Assembly: GCA_023430975.1 (NCBI GenBank)
Contig: JAEYYB010000181.1
Location: 1-43,903 of the forward strand
Length of the DNA stretch: 43,903 bases
Direction of reading: 5' to 3'
DNA from: Bacillota bacterium
Lineage (GTDB): Bacteria > Bacillota > Clostridia > Acetivibrionales > DSM-2933
A program made the position numbers and the translations under genes. Under the pieces are notes generated by a model. That model saw nothing but the letters and a program-made list of their open reading frames with translations. It had not been told where the DNA came from and did not search any database. Of the stretch, positions 1 to 7,313 are shown piece by piece. Within the stretch, counting starts at the first letter, position 1, and the number at the start of each line of letters is the position of its first letter.

Positions 1-51
1 CCCGCTTTTTTCAAACTCTTTAATTATATTTTCCCATTCTTTATATAACAT
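1..51 (-). CDS. 5' end of a gene cut off by the left edge
   Basis: Reading leftwards on the minus strand, a GGAGG ribosome binding site at about 57-61 is followed by an ATG at 51-49 and 17 open codons (MLYKEWENIIKEFEKSG) running to the window edge. It lies about 65 bases downstream of the DUF3883-type gene in the same direction, so the two may be co-transcribed. The start resembles small accessory proteins of the WxxxIxxFExSG type found with some insertion sequences (for example IS66 TnpA). Seventeen residues are too few to name it. Confidence 0.5.
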   Translation of the reverse strand, partial: MLYKEWENIIKEFEKSG

Positions 52-115
52 AAGATACCTCCAAGTTTTTGTTGTATTATCTCATGTCAATAAATTGAAT
101 AACAGACGGGTTCTA

Positions 116-1510
116 TTATACGCTTACCCAATTATTAACCTTAAAGTTATATCTTGAATTGTCGAAAATATTATCTATCTTTTCAATCCAAATCTCGTTT
201 TCATTTTTAGACAGTATATTATGTACTCTATAAACAACATATTTCTTTCCTTCTTTTAATACTTTTTCTCCAAATCTTTTCTCAGCATCTGATAGAAAAA
301 AATCATTATCCTTACTTTTTGCTTCACTTTTTACTTCAATATATAACTCTTCTCCATTTTTCGTATATGACTTTATATCATAACCCATATATGGATATGC
401 AGATGGAGTGTCGTCTACTAAGTCTGCATACTTTGTATTTTCTAATTCTTTCTTCTCATGCTTATAAACATATGCTTCACCTAATTTTCCGATATAACAG
501 AAAAACTCATGTAATTGAGTAAAATTAATTGTTTTGTTGAACAGTTCCTTTTTTAACTTATCATATCCAAAAAGAATTGCTGATTTTTCAACCTCATCCC
601 TTAGTTTTGGTAATCCCAATTTCACTTCTTCAATATCAGTTACTTTAAAGTTTTTGTTTTTTTTTAGTCCTTCATAGCATGTCTTACATATAACTGTTCC
701 TTCAACATTAGTCCAATTTTCAATAATGTTTAAATACTTTTTCCCACAGTTGCCGCACTGTATTTTGTTCTCATTTTTAGCATTTATTATTACCTGGGGT
801 TTCATATTTTTAATGCCTAATATTGGCTCAAGTATTTTAAGGTATGTATATAAATTATGAAATCCGGTATTTGCATTACGTTTCTTGTGAAAGTCAAAAA
901 CAGGTTCATACTTTTCTGGTACTATATATGTACTTCCTGAAGGCGAGTAAATTACACCCTTTCTATAATTTGTAGAATCAATATCGATGTGTAATTCTTT
1001 TAGTGGACATTCAGTATAAAATAACATATATGCAAAAAAGGAGCATCGAAGTTTTTCAAAATTATCAGAATCATCAAAATCATATGAAATAAATTCGCGA
1101 AGTTTTTGAACTTGTTCCAAAGACAATGTAGGAACAAATTCTTTTTCTTGTGAGCGTTTTTGTGAAACCTTTTTTGGTTTAGAAAGCTCTTCATCATAAA
1201 ATCTTTGAGTAAAACCTTCTTTATTCTTTATTTGACCATCTTTGTGAATTTGACGAAAAAAAGACTTAGTGCAACTTAATGCCGTTTCACTATTTTCAAA
1301 CTGAAGTAGAGCAAGGTTATAATCATCTATTGATAAATCATAAATATCTTTATCTCCTATTAATTCAAATGTTCTTACAATAGCACTCAAGTATTGTTTT
1401 TTAGATAGCGGTGTCTCAAAGTTCTCTAAAAACTGATACACAATTTCTTGTGTTTTCTTTGAAAACTTATTTAAGCGATACTCTAATGACTTTTTATCTT
1501 TCAAAACCAT
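116..1510 (-). CDS. DUF3883 (NO VEIN C-terminal-like) nuclease-like protein with zinc ribbon
   Basis: About 464 residues with no signal peptide. The N-terminal 100 residues are helical and charged and resemble the SAM-like arm-binding part of integrases, but no tyrosine recombinase catalytic domain follows. Around residues 250-280 there is a CGNCG...CKTC pair, a probable zinc ribbon. The C-terminal 110 residues carry a GYDIKSY...YIEVKSEA...FFLSDAE...YVVYRV pattern, as in DUF3883, a PD-(D/E)xK-fold family found in restriction and defence proteins; D, E and K of the nuclease motif are visible. I chose the ATG at 1510, which has a GGGGG box 7 bases upstream; an in-frame ATG at 1525 has poor spacing. 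A defence or restriction role is plausible, but no methylase or helicase partner is in view. Confidence 0.7.
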   Translation of the reverse strand: MVLKDKKSLEYRLNKFSKKTQEIVYQFLENFETPLSKKQYLSAIVRTFELIGDKDIYDLSIDDYNLALLQFENSETALSCTKSFFRQIHKDGQIKNKEGFTQRFYDEELSKPKKVSQKRSQEKEFVPTLSLEQVQKLREFISYDFDDSDNFEKLRCSFFAYMLFYTECPLKELHIDIDSTNYRKGVIYSPSGSTYIVPEKYEPVFDFHKKRNANTGFHNLYTYLKILEPILGIKNMKPQVIINAKNENKIQCGNCGKKYLNIIENWTNVEGTVICKTCYEGLKKNKNFKVTDIEEVKLGLPKLRDEVEKSAILFGYDKLKKELFNKTINFTQLHEFFCYIGKLGEAYVYKHEKKELENTKYADLVDDTPSAYPYMGYDIKSYTKNGEELYIEVKSEAKSKDNDFFLSDAEKRFGEKVLKEGKKYVVYRVHNILSKNENEIWIEKIDNIFDNSRYNFKVNNWVSV

Positions 1511-1516
1511 TATATT

Positions 1517-1546
1517 TACCCCCATCCCATCAAATTACTATTATAT
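1517..1546 (+). promoter_or_regulatory. Weak candidate promoter for the hairpin-array RNA
   Basis: TTTACC (1517-1522), an 18-base spacer and TATTAT (1541-1546) would start transcription near 1553, just before the first hairpin of the array. It overlaps the start of the divergent DUF3883-type gene. Both boxes are imperfect, so this is only a candidate. Confidence 0.3.
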
Positions 1547-1571
1547 CTTACAACGCCCAGCCCTGAAATAT

Positions 1572-1590
1572 CCGCCACACGATGTGGCGG
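1572..1590 (+). repeat. Head hairpin of the array, repeated at 3831
   Basis: A 7-bp perfect stem (CCGCCAC / GTGGCGG) closes a five-base ACGAT loop, one G short of the ANGGAN loops in the array. The hairpin and the next 19 or so bases recur with two mismatches at 3831-3868, beyond the neighbouring hypothetical gene. Confidence 0.7.
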
Positions 1591-1605
1591 CCTGCACGCG
1601 ATTTT

Positions 1606-1773
1606 ATATCGTGTACATGCGCGACGCCGTTTGAGCCGGACCCATTAGAAAGACCCGTGAGAGCCGCTGTGCGGCCGGCGAAACGGTGTAGTGCGGACAT
1701 TCTACGTGGGATGACCCGCAAAGCAATTCTTCATGACCTTTCTAACCGCACTTTTACGGGCATGTGTTGATAT
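1606..1773 (+). ncRNA. Multi-helix RNA domain, copy 1
   Basis: Helices that can be drawn directly: a closing stem (1606-1610 and 1615-1620 with 1760-1765 and 1769-1773); 1624-1632 with 1681-1689; 1635-1639 with 1675-1679; the GCCGC-TGT-GCGGC hairpin at 1663-1675, which shares its last base with the previous helix; 1691-1696 with 1746-1751; and 1706-1710 with 1715-1719. Comparison with copy 2 gives three double compensatory changes: 1620/1760 C-G to U-A, 1635/1679 G-C to A-U, and 1693/1749 G-C to A-U. Further changes keep pairing through G-U. This supports selection on an RNA fold. I do not recognise the family. Confidence 0.7.
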
Positions 1774-2287
1774 ACGGAGTCCTTGCGCCCTATACTCTAG
1801 GATGACACGGATGTCATCCGCCTTATTATATACTTTCGATTGTCATTAAATTTATCTTTAGCCAATATCGTTCAATTTACTTAGAGCGACCTAGTCCATG
1901 GATGGACGGGTGAAATTCTTCTCCCTGCTCAAGACTGCCAAGGATGGCAGTCGACTTAAAAGTTATCTTATAGCATTTCTTTATGCTCGGGTAACAAAGT
2001 ATATTTTTTCTCCATTCTTCCTCGGTCAAAACTTCTTTGCCCTACCCAGGCCATGGATGGCCGTAGATTTTGCCCTGCTTCAACGACACTTTTTATTCAC
2101 TCATTCTTCATAGGCTTACACGGATGTAAGCCGTCAGTATGTTAAAAACCTCAAAGCCTCTTTTATCTTGACCCAGGTCACGGATGACCGGAGACAAAAC
2201 TATACGCTGTTAACTGTACCACTATTGTTAATTTTATGATATTTATTCCAAAATAGCAATCTGTTTGATCCATTGCAAGGATTTCGA
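1606..2287 (+). repeat. Array unit 1 (682 bp)
   Basis: First complete unit of a direct tandem repeat. Every hairpin recurs exactly 682 bases later, so there are no indels between units despite many substitutions. It holds one multi-helix domain (1606-1773) and six ANGGAN hairpins: 1800-1819 (7-bp stem), 1894-1907 (4 bp), 1933-1952 (7 bp), 2049-2062 (4 bp), 2113-2132 (7 bp) and 2176-2189 (4 bp). The spaces between hairpins are AT- and pyrimidine-rich and look single-stranded. Confidence 0.85.
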
Positions 2288-2455
2288 ATATCGTGTACAT
2301 GTGCGACACCGTCTGAACCGGACCCCATAGAACTACCCGTAAGTGCCGCTGTGCGGCCGGTGAAGCGGTGTGGTACGGTTCTTCTACGTGGGATGACCTA
2401 CGAAGCAATTCTTCATGAAATTTCTATCCGTGCCTTTACGCACATGTGTTGATAT
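2288..2455 (+). ncRNA. Multi-helix RNA domain, copy 2
   Basis: The same helices as copy 1, shifted by 682. The closing stem is stronger here (2297-2305 with 2439-2447). One pair in the second helix is lost (2313 C opposite 2364 A); all other differences from copy 1 in paired positions keep pairing. Confidence 0.7.
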
Positions 2456-2969
2456 CCGGAGTCCTTGCGCCCTATACTCTAGGATGACACGGATGTCATC
2501 CGCCTTATTCAAAACTTTCGATTATCATTAAATTTATCTTTTGCCAATATCGTTCAATTTACTTAGAGCGACCTAGTCCACGGATGGACGGGTGAAATTC
2601 TTCTCCTTGCTCAAGACTGCCACGGAGGGCAGTCGACTTAAAAGTTATATTATCGCATATCTTTTTGCTCGGGCACCGTAGTGTATTTTTTCTAGTTTCT
2701 TCCTCGGCCAAAACTTCTCTGCCCTACCCAGGCCAAGGATGGCCGTAGATTTTGACCTGCTTCAACGACACTTTTTATTCACTCATTTTTCATAGGCTTA
2801 CACGGATGTAAGCCGTCAGTATGTAAAAGACCTCAACGCCTCTTTTATCTTGACCCAGGTCACGGATGACCGGAGACAAAACTATACGCTGTTAAATGTA
2901 CCACTATTGTTAATTTTATGTTATTTATTCCAAAATAGCAATCTGTTTGATCCATTGCAAGGATTTCGA
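2288..2969 (+). repeat. Array unit 2 (682 bp)
   Basis: Second complete unit, in register with unit 1. Its hairpins are 2482-2501, 2576-2589, 2615-2634, 2731-2744, 2795-2814 and 2858-2871. Against unit 1 the loops change ATGGAT to ACGGAT (second hairpin), AAGGAT to ACGGAG (third) and ATGGAT to AAGGAT (fourth). All changes fall at the N positions of ANGGAN. Confidence 0.85.
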
Positions 2970-3200
2970 ATATCGCTCACCATCTGCGACGACTCTGAGC
3001 GGTCTCCAGAGGGATGTCCCGCGTTAGCATGCGACTGCATCCGCGAAGAGCTGTGGGCACGCATTCTTCATGATAATCCCTCGTAGCCCTTCTCCTTGAA
3101 TCTTCTCTCCGTGCCCCTTGCGCTAGATGGATTGTTATGTAAAGTCGTGCGCCCCGCGAAGCCAGCGGCGGTCACGGATGACCGCCCCTTAAATTTTCTA
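2970..3200 (+). repeat. Variant third unit of the array
   Basis: It begins in exact register with units 1 and 2 (ATATCG at 2970) and then diverges. A different, GC-rich 120-base block replaces the multi-helix domain, keeping only fragments such as the GCATTCTTCATGA stretch near 3061. It ends with the strongest ANGGAN hairpin of the array (3167-3186, stem GGCGGTC / GACCGCC, loop ACGGAT). It may be the 3' cap of the transcript or the result of recombination with a related element. Confidence 0.6.
3167..3200 (+). terminator. Last array hairpin, possible terminator
   Basis: A 7-bp GC-rich stem (3167-3173 with 3180-3186) is followed by CCTTAAATTTT. The T-run is offset by a few bases, so termination is possible rather than certain. 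Confidence 0.35.
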
Positions 3201-3235
3201 CCTACAAGAATTCTATATTTCTAAATCTATAAGAT

Positions 3236-3754
3236 TCATTTTGGAAACCTCAAGAAAGTTTCTCCATATAAAGTAGAGGAAAACCTAATACCATCGTCTT
3301 TCAAATCACTTTCCCATGGAGGATCAACTGGTACTTTATCAATAATCTTTCCACTCCTATCTCTTAAAATGCAATCTAATTCACCACTCTCAAAAACGTA
3401 TCCATTATTAAGTAATGAGAAGTCCCAAAATAAGCAATGTTCAAATTCATTTTCTGTTTTCTTATTTATCATGTTAACACTACATGACTTCTTCTTTCCT
3501 CCAATTAAGACCGTATGAGTTTCTGGAATTACAAGTACAGTAAAATCTTGAAGTCCAGATGAATATGCTTCAAAATAGTAATAAATAATCAAATAATCTT
3601 CTATAATAATTTTTAAAACAGTACTGGCTTTAGAGATGTCATCATCATAAATAACCAATGCATCAGGCTCTACCTTTAATTGTTCAATGTTACTCAACTC
3701 AGTTATCTCTACTTCATAGTTTTCTGATCTAATCTTGTATTTTAACCCTGACAT
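3236..3754 (-). CDS. Uncharacterised 172-residue cytosolic protein
   Basis: An open frame on the minus strand between the array and the repeated head hairpin. The ATG at 3754 (MSGLKYK) is preceded by GAAAGGA at 6-7 bases, better than the in-frame TTG at 3769. There is no signal peptide or membrane segment. The sequence is acidic, alternates beta-like stretches (residues 50-100), and has a D-P-P-W motif near the C terminus (VPVDPPWESD). I do not recognise a family. The size, acidity and setting beside repeats resemble small orphan or immunity-type proteins, but nothing confirms that. Confidence 0.6.
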   Translation of the reverse strand: MSGLKYKIRSENYEVEITELSNIEQLKVEPDALVIYDDDISKASTVLKIIIEDYLIIYYYFEAYSSGLQDFTVLVIPETHTVLIGGKKKSCSVNMINKKTENEFEHCLFWDFSLLNNGYVFESGELDCILRDRSGKIIDKVPVDPPWESDLKDDGIRFSSTLYGETFLRFPK

Positions 3755-3830
3755 AAAGTATCCTTTCAATAATCAAACTTGCTAATGCATACTACATATT
3801 ATTTCACTTCAAAGCTTTATCCTTGGCAAT

Positions 3831-3868
3831 CCGCCACACGATGTGGCGGCCTGCGCACGATTTTATAT
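3831..3868 (+). repeat. Second copy of the array head repeat
   Basis: It matches 1572-1609 with two mismatches, including the CCGCCAC-ACGAT-GTGGCGG hairpin. The rest of the array does not follow. It may be a truncated neighbouring copy, or one end of a segment (1572-3868) bounded by direct repeats. Confidence 0.7.
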
Positions 3869-3872
3869 AACA

Positions 3873-3906
3873 ATTGCATTTACGAAAAAACTTTCGTAAA
3901 TGCAAT
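3873..3906. repeat. Perfect 15-bp inverted repeat
   Basis: Arms ATTGCATTTACGAAA and TTTCGTAAATGCAAT flank an AAAC loop. No T-run follows on either strand, so it is not an obvious terminator. It could be an operator or a small mobile-element remnant. Confidence 0.6.
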
Positions 3907-4032
3907 ATAAATAAGGCAAATAAACGAACTGCTTTATTTAAAATATCCATTGATGTAATTTTTTACATAATAACATTTTATCATGATTAAATGATGATTA
4001 ATAGAACTATTAAAATTATATATAAACAAGAC

Positions 4033-4060
4033 TTACAACTTACTGAGAGTTTGATATAAT
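4033..4060 (+). promoter_or_regulatory. Candidate promoter of the TerD-vWA gene
   Basis: TTACAA and TATAAT separated by 16 bases, about 95 bases upstream of the start codon. Confidence 0.4.
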
Positions 4061-4154
4061 TTATAACATAAAGAATTATAAAAATATAATAGGATACAAG
4101 AATTGGGTGGAACAATAATTGTAATGATAATAGAATATTAGGAGGATTACCTGA

Positions 4155-5570
4155 ATGAATAGTATGATTAAAGGTCAAAAGGCGAAGATTCTGGATGTTG
4201 TAGGCTCGGAAGTGTTTGAAGTAGGAGTGTTTATTGATGCATCCATGACTATTGATATTACCTGTTTTGGGTTGGATGATAGAAAGCAGCTCTCTGACGA
4301 TAGATATATGATATTTTACAACCAGATGAGCTCACCTGAGAAAAGCGTAGAAATGACGGAAAACAAGCAAAACAAGGGGACCTTCAAGGTAAACCTTTTA
4401 ATGCTTCCTTCTACAATTAAAAGCCTCGTTTTTACTGCAACAATTGATGGCGAAGAGAAAATGTCGGATATTGTATCAGGAGATTTCTTCATTACTGTTA
4501 ATGGACAGAAAATGGTGAGCTACCAATTTAATAATAAGGATTTCAAGAACGAAAGAGCGGTAATAATTTCGGAAATATATTTTAAGGATGTGTGGAGAGT
4601 TGGTATAGTAGGCGATGGCTTTGATGGCGGACTAAGTGCATTGCTAAAGCATTTTGGGGGAATGAATGCGGATGAGCAGCCTGTTGATCAGCCAACACAG
4701 CAGCCTGTGCTGCAACCAATACAACAAACAACAGCACAGAGCACTGCTTCAGGACAACAAAGTTCTGTACCTGCCGGAAGGGCTGTTAACCTTGAAAAGA
4801 GGATAAAGCTTGAGAAGAAAATGGAAGAAAAGGCACCACAGATTCTTTCGCTCGCAAAGAAAGCAACGGTTTCTTTAAAGAAAGCGGGATTGGAGAACCA
4901 TACTGCCAAAGTTGCCCTTTGCCTTGATATCTCTGGTTCTATGAGTTCTCTTTATAATTCCGGCAAGATTCAGGATTTTGCTGAAAGGATTCTGGCTCTT
5001 GGCTGTAAATTTGATGATGATGGCTCCATAGATATATTCCTGTTCGGTGCAAAAGCTCATGAAGCGGGGGCGCTTAGTATCGACAATTTTAACGGGTATA
5101 TCAGATCACTTATCAGTAGATACCCCCTTGAAGGAGGAACTTATTACGGTAAGGCTATGAAGATTATCAGAGAATTCTACTTTCCAAACAGTGTTAATCG
5201 TAAAATAACAAAGGCAGAATGTCCTGTGTATGTAATGTTTGTCACTGATGGTGCTACATTTGATGAAGATGTAACCCGTGCTAACTTGCAGGATTCTTCA
5301 TATCAGGGCATATTCTGGCAGTTTATGGCAATAGGAAAATCTTCCAAAGATGTGAAAACAAAAGGAATAGGAGGGTTCTTTAGAAGCCTTGCTGCAAGTG
5401 ACTTCAGGTTTTTGGAGGAATTGGACAACCTTCAGGGCAGATTGATTGATAATGCAAACTTCTTTAGTGTAGAGGATCCCACAAAAGTTTCAGATGAGGA
5501 ATTATATGATTTGTTGATGAATGAATATCCCACATGGCTGAAACAAGCAAGTCAAAATGGCCTGATTTGA
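4155..5570 (+). CDS. TerD-domain / vWA (TerF-like) protein
   Basis: A 471-residue cytosolic protein. Residues 1-170 form a TerD-type domain, a calcium-binding beta-sandwich family of tellurium-resistance and stress proteins. Residues 172-205 are a Q/P/T-rich linker. Residues 245-440 form a von Willebrand A domain with an intact metal site: D258-x-S260-x-S262, the Thr in GGTYYG, and the Asp in VTDG. TerF of ter operons has this TerD-vWA order. Here it stands alone: no terZABCDE genes are adjacent and a strong terminator follows. A GGAGG box lies 9 bases before the ATG. Likely a metal-dependent scaffold in envelope or chemical stress; its substrate is unknown. Confidence 0.85.
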   Translation: MNSMIKGQKAKILDVVGSEVFEVGVFIDASMTIDITCFGLDDRKQLSDDRYMIFYNQMSSPEKSVEMTENKQNKGTFKVNLLMLPSTIKSLVFTATIDGEEKMSDIVSGDFFITVNGQKMVSYQFNNKDFKNERAVIISEIYFKDVWRVGIVGDGFDGGLSALLKHFGGMNADEQPVDQPTQQPVLQPIQQTTAQSTASGQQSSVPAGRAVNLEKRIKLEKKMEEKAPQILSLAKKATVSLKKAGLENHTAKVALCLDISGSMSSLYNSGKIQDFAERILALGCKFDDDGSIDIFLFGAKAHEAGALSIDNFNGYIRSLISRYPLEGGTYYGKAMKIIREFYFPNSVNRKITKAECPVYVMFVTDGATFDEDVTRANLQDSSYQGIFWQFMAIGKSSKDVKTKGIGGFFRSLAASDFRFLEELDNLQGRLIDNANFFSVEDPTKVSDEELYDLLMNEYPTWLKQASQNGLI

Positions 5571-5611
5571 TAAAAGTCCAAATCAATGTAAGTATATATA
5601 AATTCAGAAAG

Positions 5612-5648
5612 AATGCGAACAAGCGGTTGTTTGCATTTTTTTTTGTAT
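5612..5648 (+). terminator. Strong intrinsic terminator after the TerD-vWA gene
   Basis: ATGCGAACAA pairs with TTGTTTGCAT around a GCGG loop, followed by a run of about nine T. Confidence 0.85.
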
Positions 5649-5799
5649 CAATATTATTTGTTTGTAAACAGAGATATTATGTTTTCCTACAGGGTGTTAT
5701 GGCAGTTGTAATGCGAATATGATTTAAATCATTTTTGACTAATGGATTTTTGCATGATATCATATTAAATGCTATATAAAGGTTAGGAGATATTTGGTA

Positions 5800-7167
5800 A
5801 TGAAAAGAGAAAGATTAAAGGCAGTCATGGCTATGGCATTTGTTATTCCGGCTTTATGCATGCCTGCAAAAGTTACAGCTGATATAAACAATGGCTTTAG
5901 TGATATACACTCGAATAATTGGTTTTATTCACCGGTTCTAAGGTTAAATTCTTTAAAAGCAATTTCAGGTTTTCCGGACAACACATTCAGGCCTTACAAC
6001 TATACTACAAAGGCTGAATTTGTTAAGATTTTATTGGATGCATTCAAAATACCTGTTGAGAATGAGGCTGACAATGATATAAAGGACCATTGGGCTGACA
6101 GCTATGTGTCTACTGCAATAGCCAATGGAATAATTACTGAAAGTACATATAATGGCAGGTTCATGCCTGATAAGTTAATTACCCGGATTGAAATGGCGTC
6201 TATGATACTGTCAATGTTAAATGTTCAATATGTTGATGATAAAAGTCCTTTTGATGATATATCAAATGAGGTGTCCACAACAGCTTTTAACGAACACTTA
6301 ATAATGGGAAGCATTAAAGATGGAAAAAGATATTTTATGCCATACTCCAATGTAACCAGAGCTGAAGCAAGTGCAGCTATAGTAAGGGCTATTGATTATA
6401 TGGAGAACTCCGATGGGTACAAGAAAACTTCACAAAAAGAGTTAGTGCAGCAGGAAAAATTGATAGCAAAGCAAAAAGAAGAAATCAGAATACAAGAATT
6501 GTATAATACTCTGGTTAAGCCATCGGCTGTCATAGCACAAGTTACTGAAAATGCAAAGTTGTTTTCGTCATACAGTGCCCCTTATGATGTTATAGGAACA
6601 GTAAATAAAGGTGCCAGGGTAGAGATTATCTACGGTATGTATACACAATGGTTTTATATATCCTATGGCAATGTTAAGGGATGGGTTCCTGGAGAGGTGC
6701 TTTCAATACCCTCTGATCCTCCCACAAACACTAATAAGATGACAAGGGAACAGCTTGAGGGGTTTGTAAACTATAAGGGATTTGCCAGCAATGCACAGTA
6801 TTTTGTATGGGTTGATATTGACAGGCAGCTCACGTACATATTTTCAGGATCAAAGGGAAATTGGAAGCTAAATAAAACAATTCAGTGTGCAACAGGTAAA
6901 AATGAGTCACCAACCTTAAGAGGAACATTTTCTGTATCCAGAAGAGGGGACTGGTTTTACAATCCCAGGTACAGGAGTGGTGCCAAATACTGGGTGGAAT
7001 TTAGCGGAGACTACCTTTTCCATTCAATTTCGTTAGATGCATATGGAAATGTAAAGGATCCTACATTAGGAAAAAGAGCATCCTCAGGTTGTATAAGAAT
7101 GTCTCTTGAGGACAGCAAGTGGATTTATAATTATATTCCCGCAGGTACTACTGTCTGGGTATATTAA
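5800..7167 (+). CDS. SLH-anchored L,D-transpeptidase with SH3 domain
   Basis: A 455-residue exported protein. A signal peptide (about residues 1-29) is followed by three SLH modules (about 30-200), which bind pyruvylated secondary cell-wall polymer. A short helical linker, a bacterial SH3 domain (about 240-300, ending GWVPGEVL) and a C-terminal YkuD-type L,D-transpeptidase domain follow. The catalytic motif is present: H408 in the FHS segment, and S-S-G-C431-I-R-M. The family makes 3-3 cross-links in peptidoglycan or attaches proteins to it. The ATG at 5800, with TTAGGAGA 10 bases upstream, is preferred over an in-frame TTG at 5794. It acts outside the membrane, fixed to the wall by the SLH modules. 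Confidence 0.92.
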   Translation: MKRERLKAVMAMAFVIPALCMPAKVTADINNGFSDIHSNNWFYSPVLRLNSLKAISGFPDNTFRPYNYTTKAEFVKILLDAFKIPVENEADNDIKDHWADSYVSTAIANGIITESTYNGRFMPDKLITRIEMASMILSMLNVQYVDDKSPFDDISNEVSTTAFNEHLIMGSIKDGKRYFMPYSNVTRAEASAAIVRAIDYMENSDGYKKTSQKELVQQEKLIAKQKEEIRIQELYNTLVKPSAVIAQVTENAKLFSSYSAPYDVIGTVNKGARVEIIYGMYTQWFYISYGNVKGWVPGEVLSIPSDPPTNTNKMTREQLEGFVNYKGFASNAQYFVWVDIDRQLTYIFSGSKGNWKLNKTIQCATGKNESPTLRGTFSVSRRGDWFYNPRYRSGAKYWVEFSGDYLFHSISLDAYGNVKDPTLGKRASSGCIRMSLEDSKWIYNYIPAGTTVWVY

Positions 7168-7313
7168 TAGTGGAATTCAGGTGATTATAAAATTGTCTGA
7201 ATTTTACTTGAAATCAATGATATAATAATGATAAATATATGAAAATGAAAAGATTAATAGCATTTTTTGAAATCTCCTTATTTAGGGCAATTAATCCAAA
7301 TTAGAGGTGGCAG

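Larger units (their letters stand above)
1553..3200 (+). ncRNA. Giant repeated RNA with 13 ANGGAN-loop hairpins, candidate CsrA sponge
   Basis: No credible protein gene occupies this 1.65-kb stretch; the short frames have no ribosome binding sites and cut across hairpins. It is visibly richer in G+C than its flanks. It contains 13 hairpins whose stems differ but whose six-base loops are all ANGGAN: ACGGAT, ATGGAT, AAGGAT or ACGGAG. Loop starts are 1807, 1898, 1940, 2053, 2120, 2180, 2489, 2580, 2622, 2735, 2802, 2862 and 3174. Between the two units the second and sixth loop bases change while A, G, G and A never do. The known CsrA/RsmA site is ANGGA in a hairpin loop, and CsrB/CsrC-type RNAs titrate CsrA with many such hairpins. 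The loops read ANGGA only on the plus strand, which sets the direction. The last hairpin (3167-3186) is followed by a T-rich run and may end the transcript. Function is inferred. Other large structured RNAs (ROOL, GOLLD, OLE) are possible alternatives. Confidence 0.65.
3755..4154. other. 400-base intergenic region with two hairpins
   Basis: It holds a second copy of the array head hairpin (3831-3849), a perfect 15-bp hairpin (3873-3906), and an AT-rich stretch with a candidate promoter for the TerD-vWA gene (TTACAA at 4033-4038, TATAAT at 4055-4060, 16-base spacer). No gene is seen. Confidence 0.6.

Noticed and set aside
1582..3086. Several short open frames (60-78 codons) on both strands inside the array
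   Set aside because: They lack ribosome binding sites, cross the hairpins, and look unlike proteins; the RNA structure explains the conservation better.
1553..3200. Reading the array as a CRISPR locus
   Set aside because: The period is 682 bases, hairpin stems differ from one another, and there are no short constant repeats with unique spacers or cas genes.
1553..3200. Reading the ANGGAN hairpins as a series of terminators or Shine-Dalgarno boxes
   Set aside because: Only the last has a T-rich run, and no start codons with open frames follow the GGA motifs at useful spacing.
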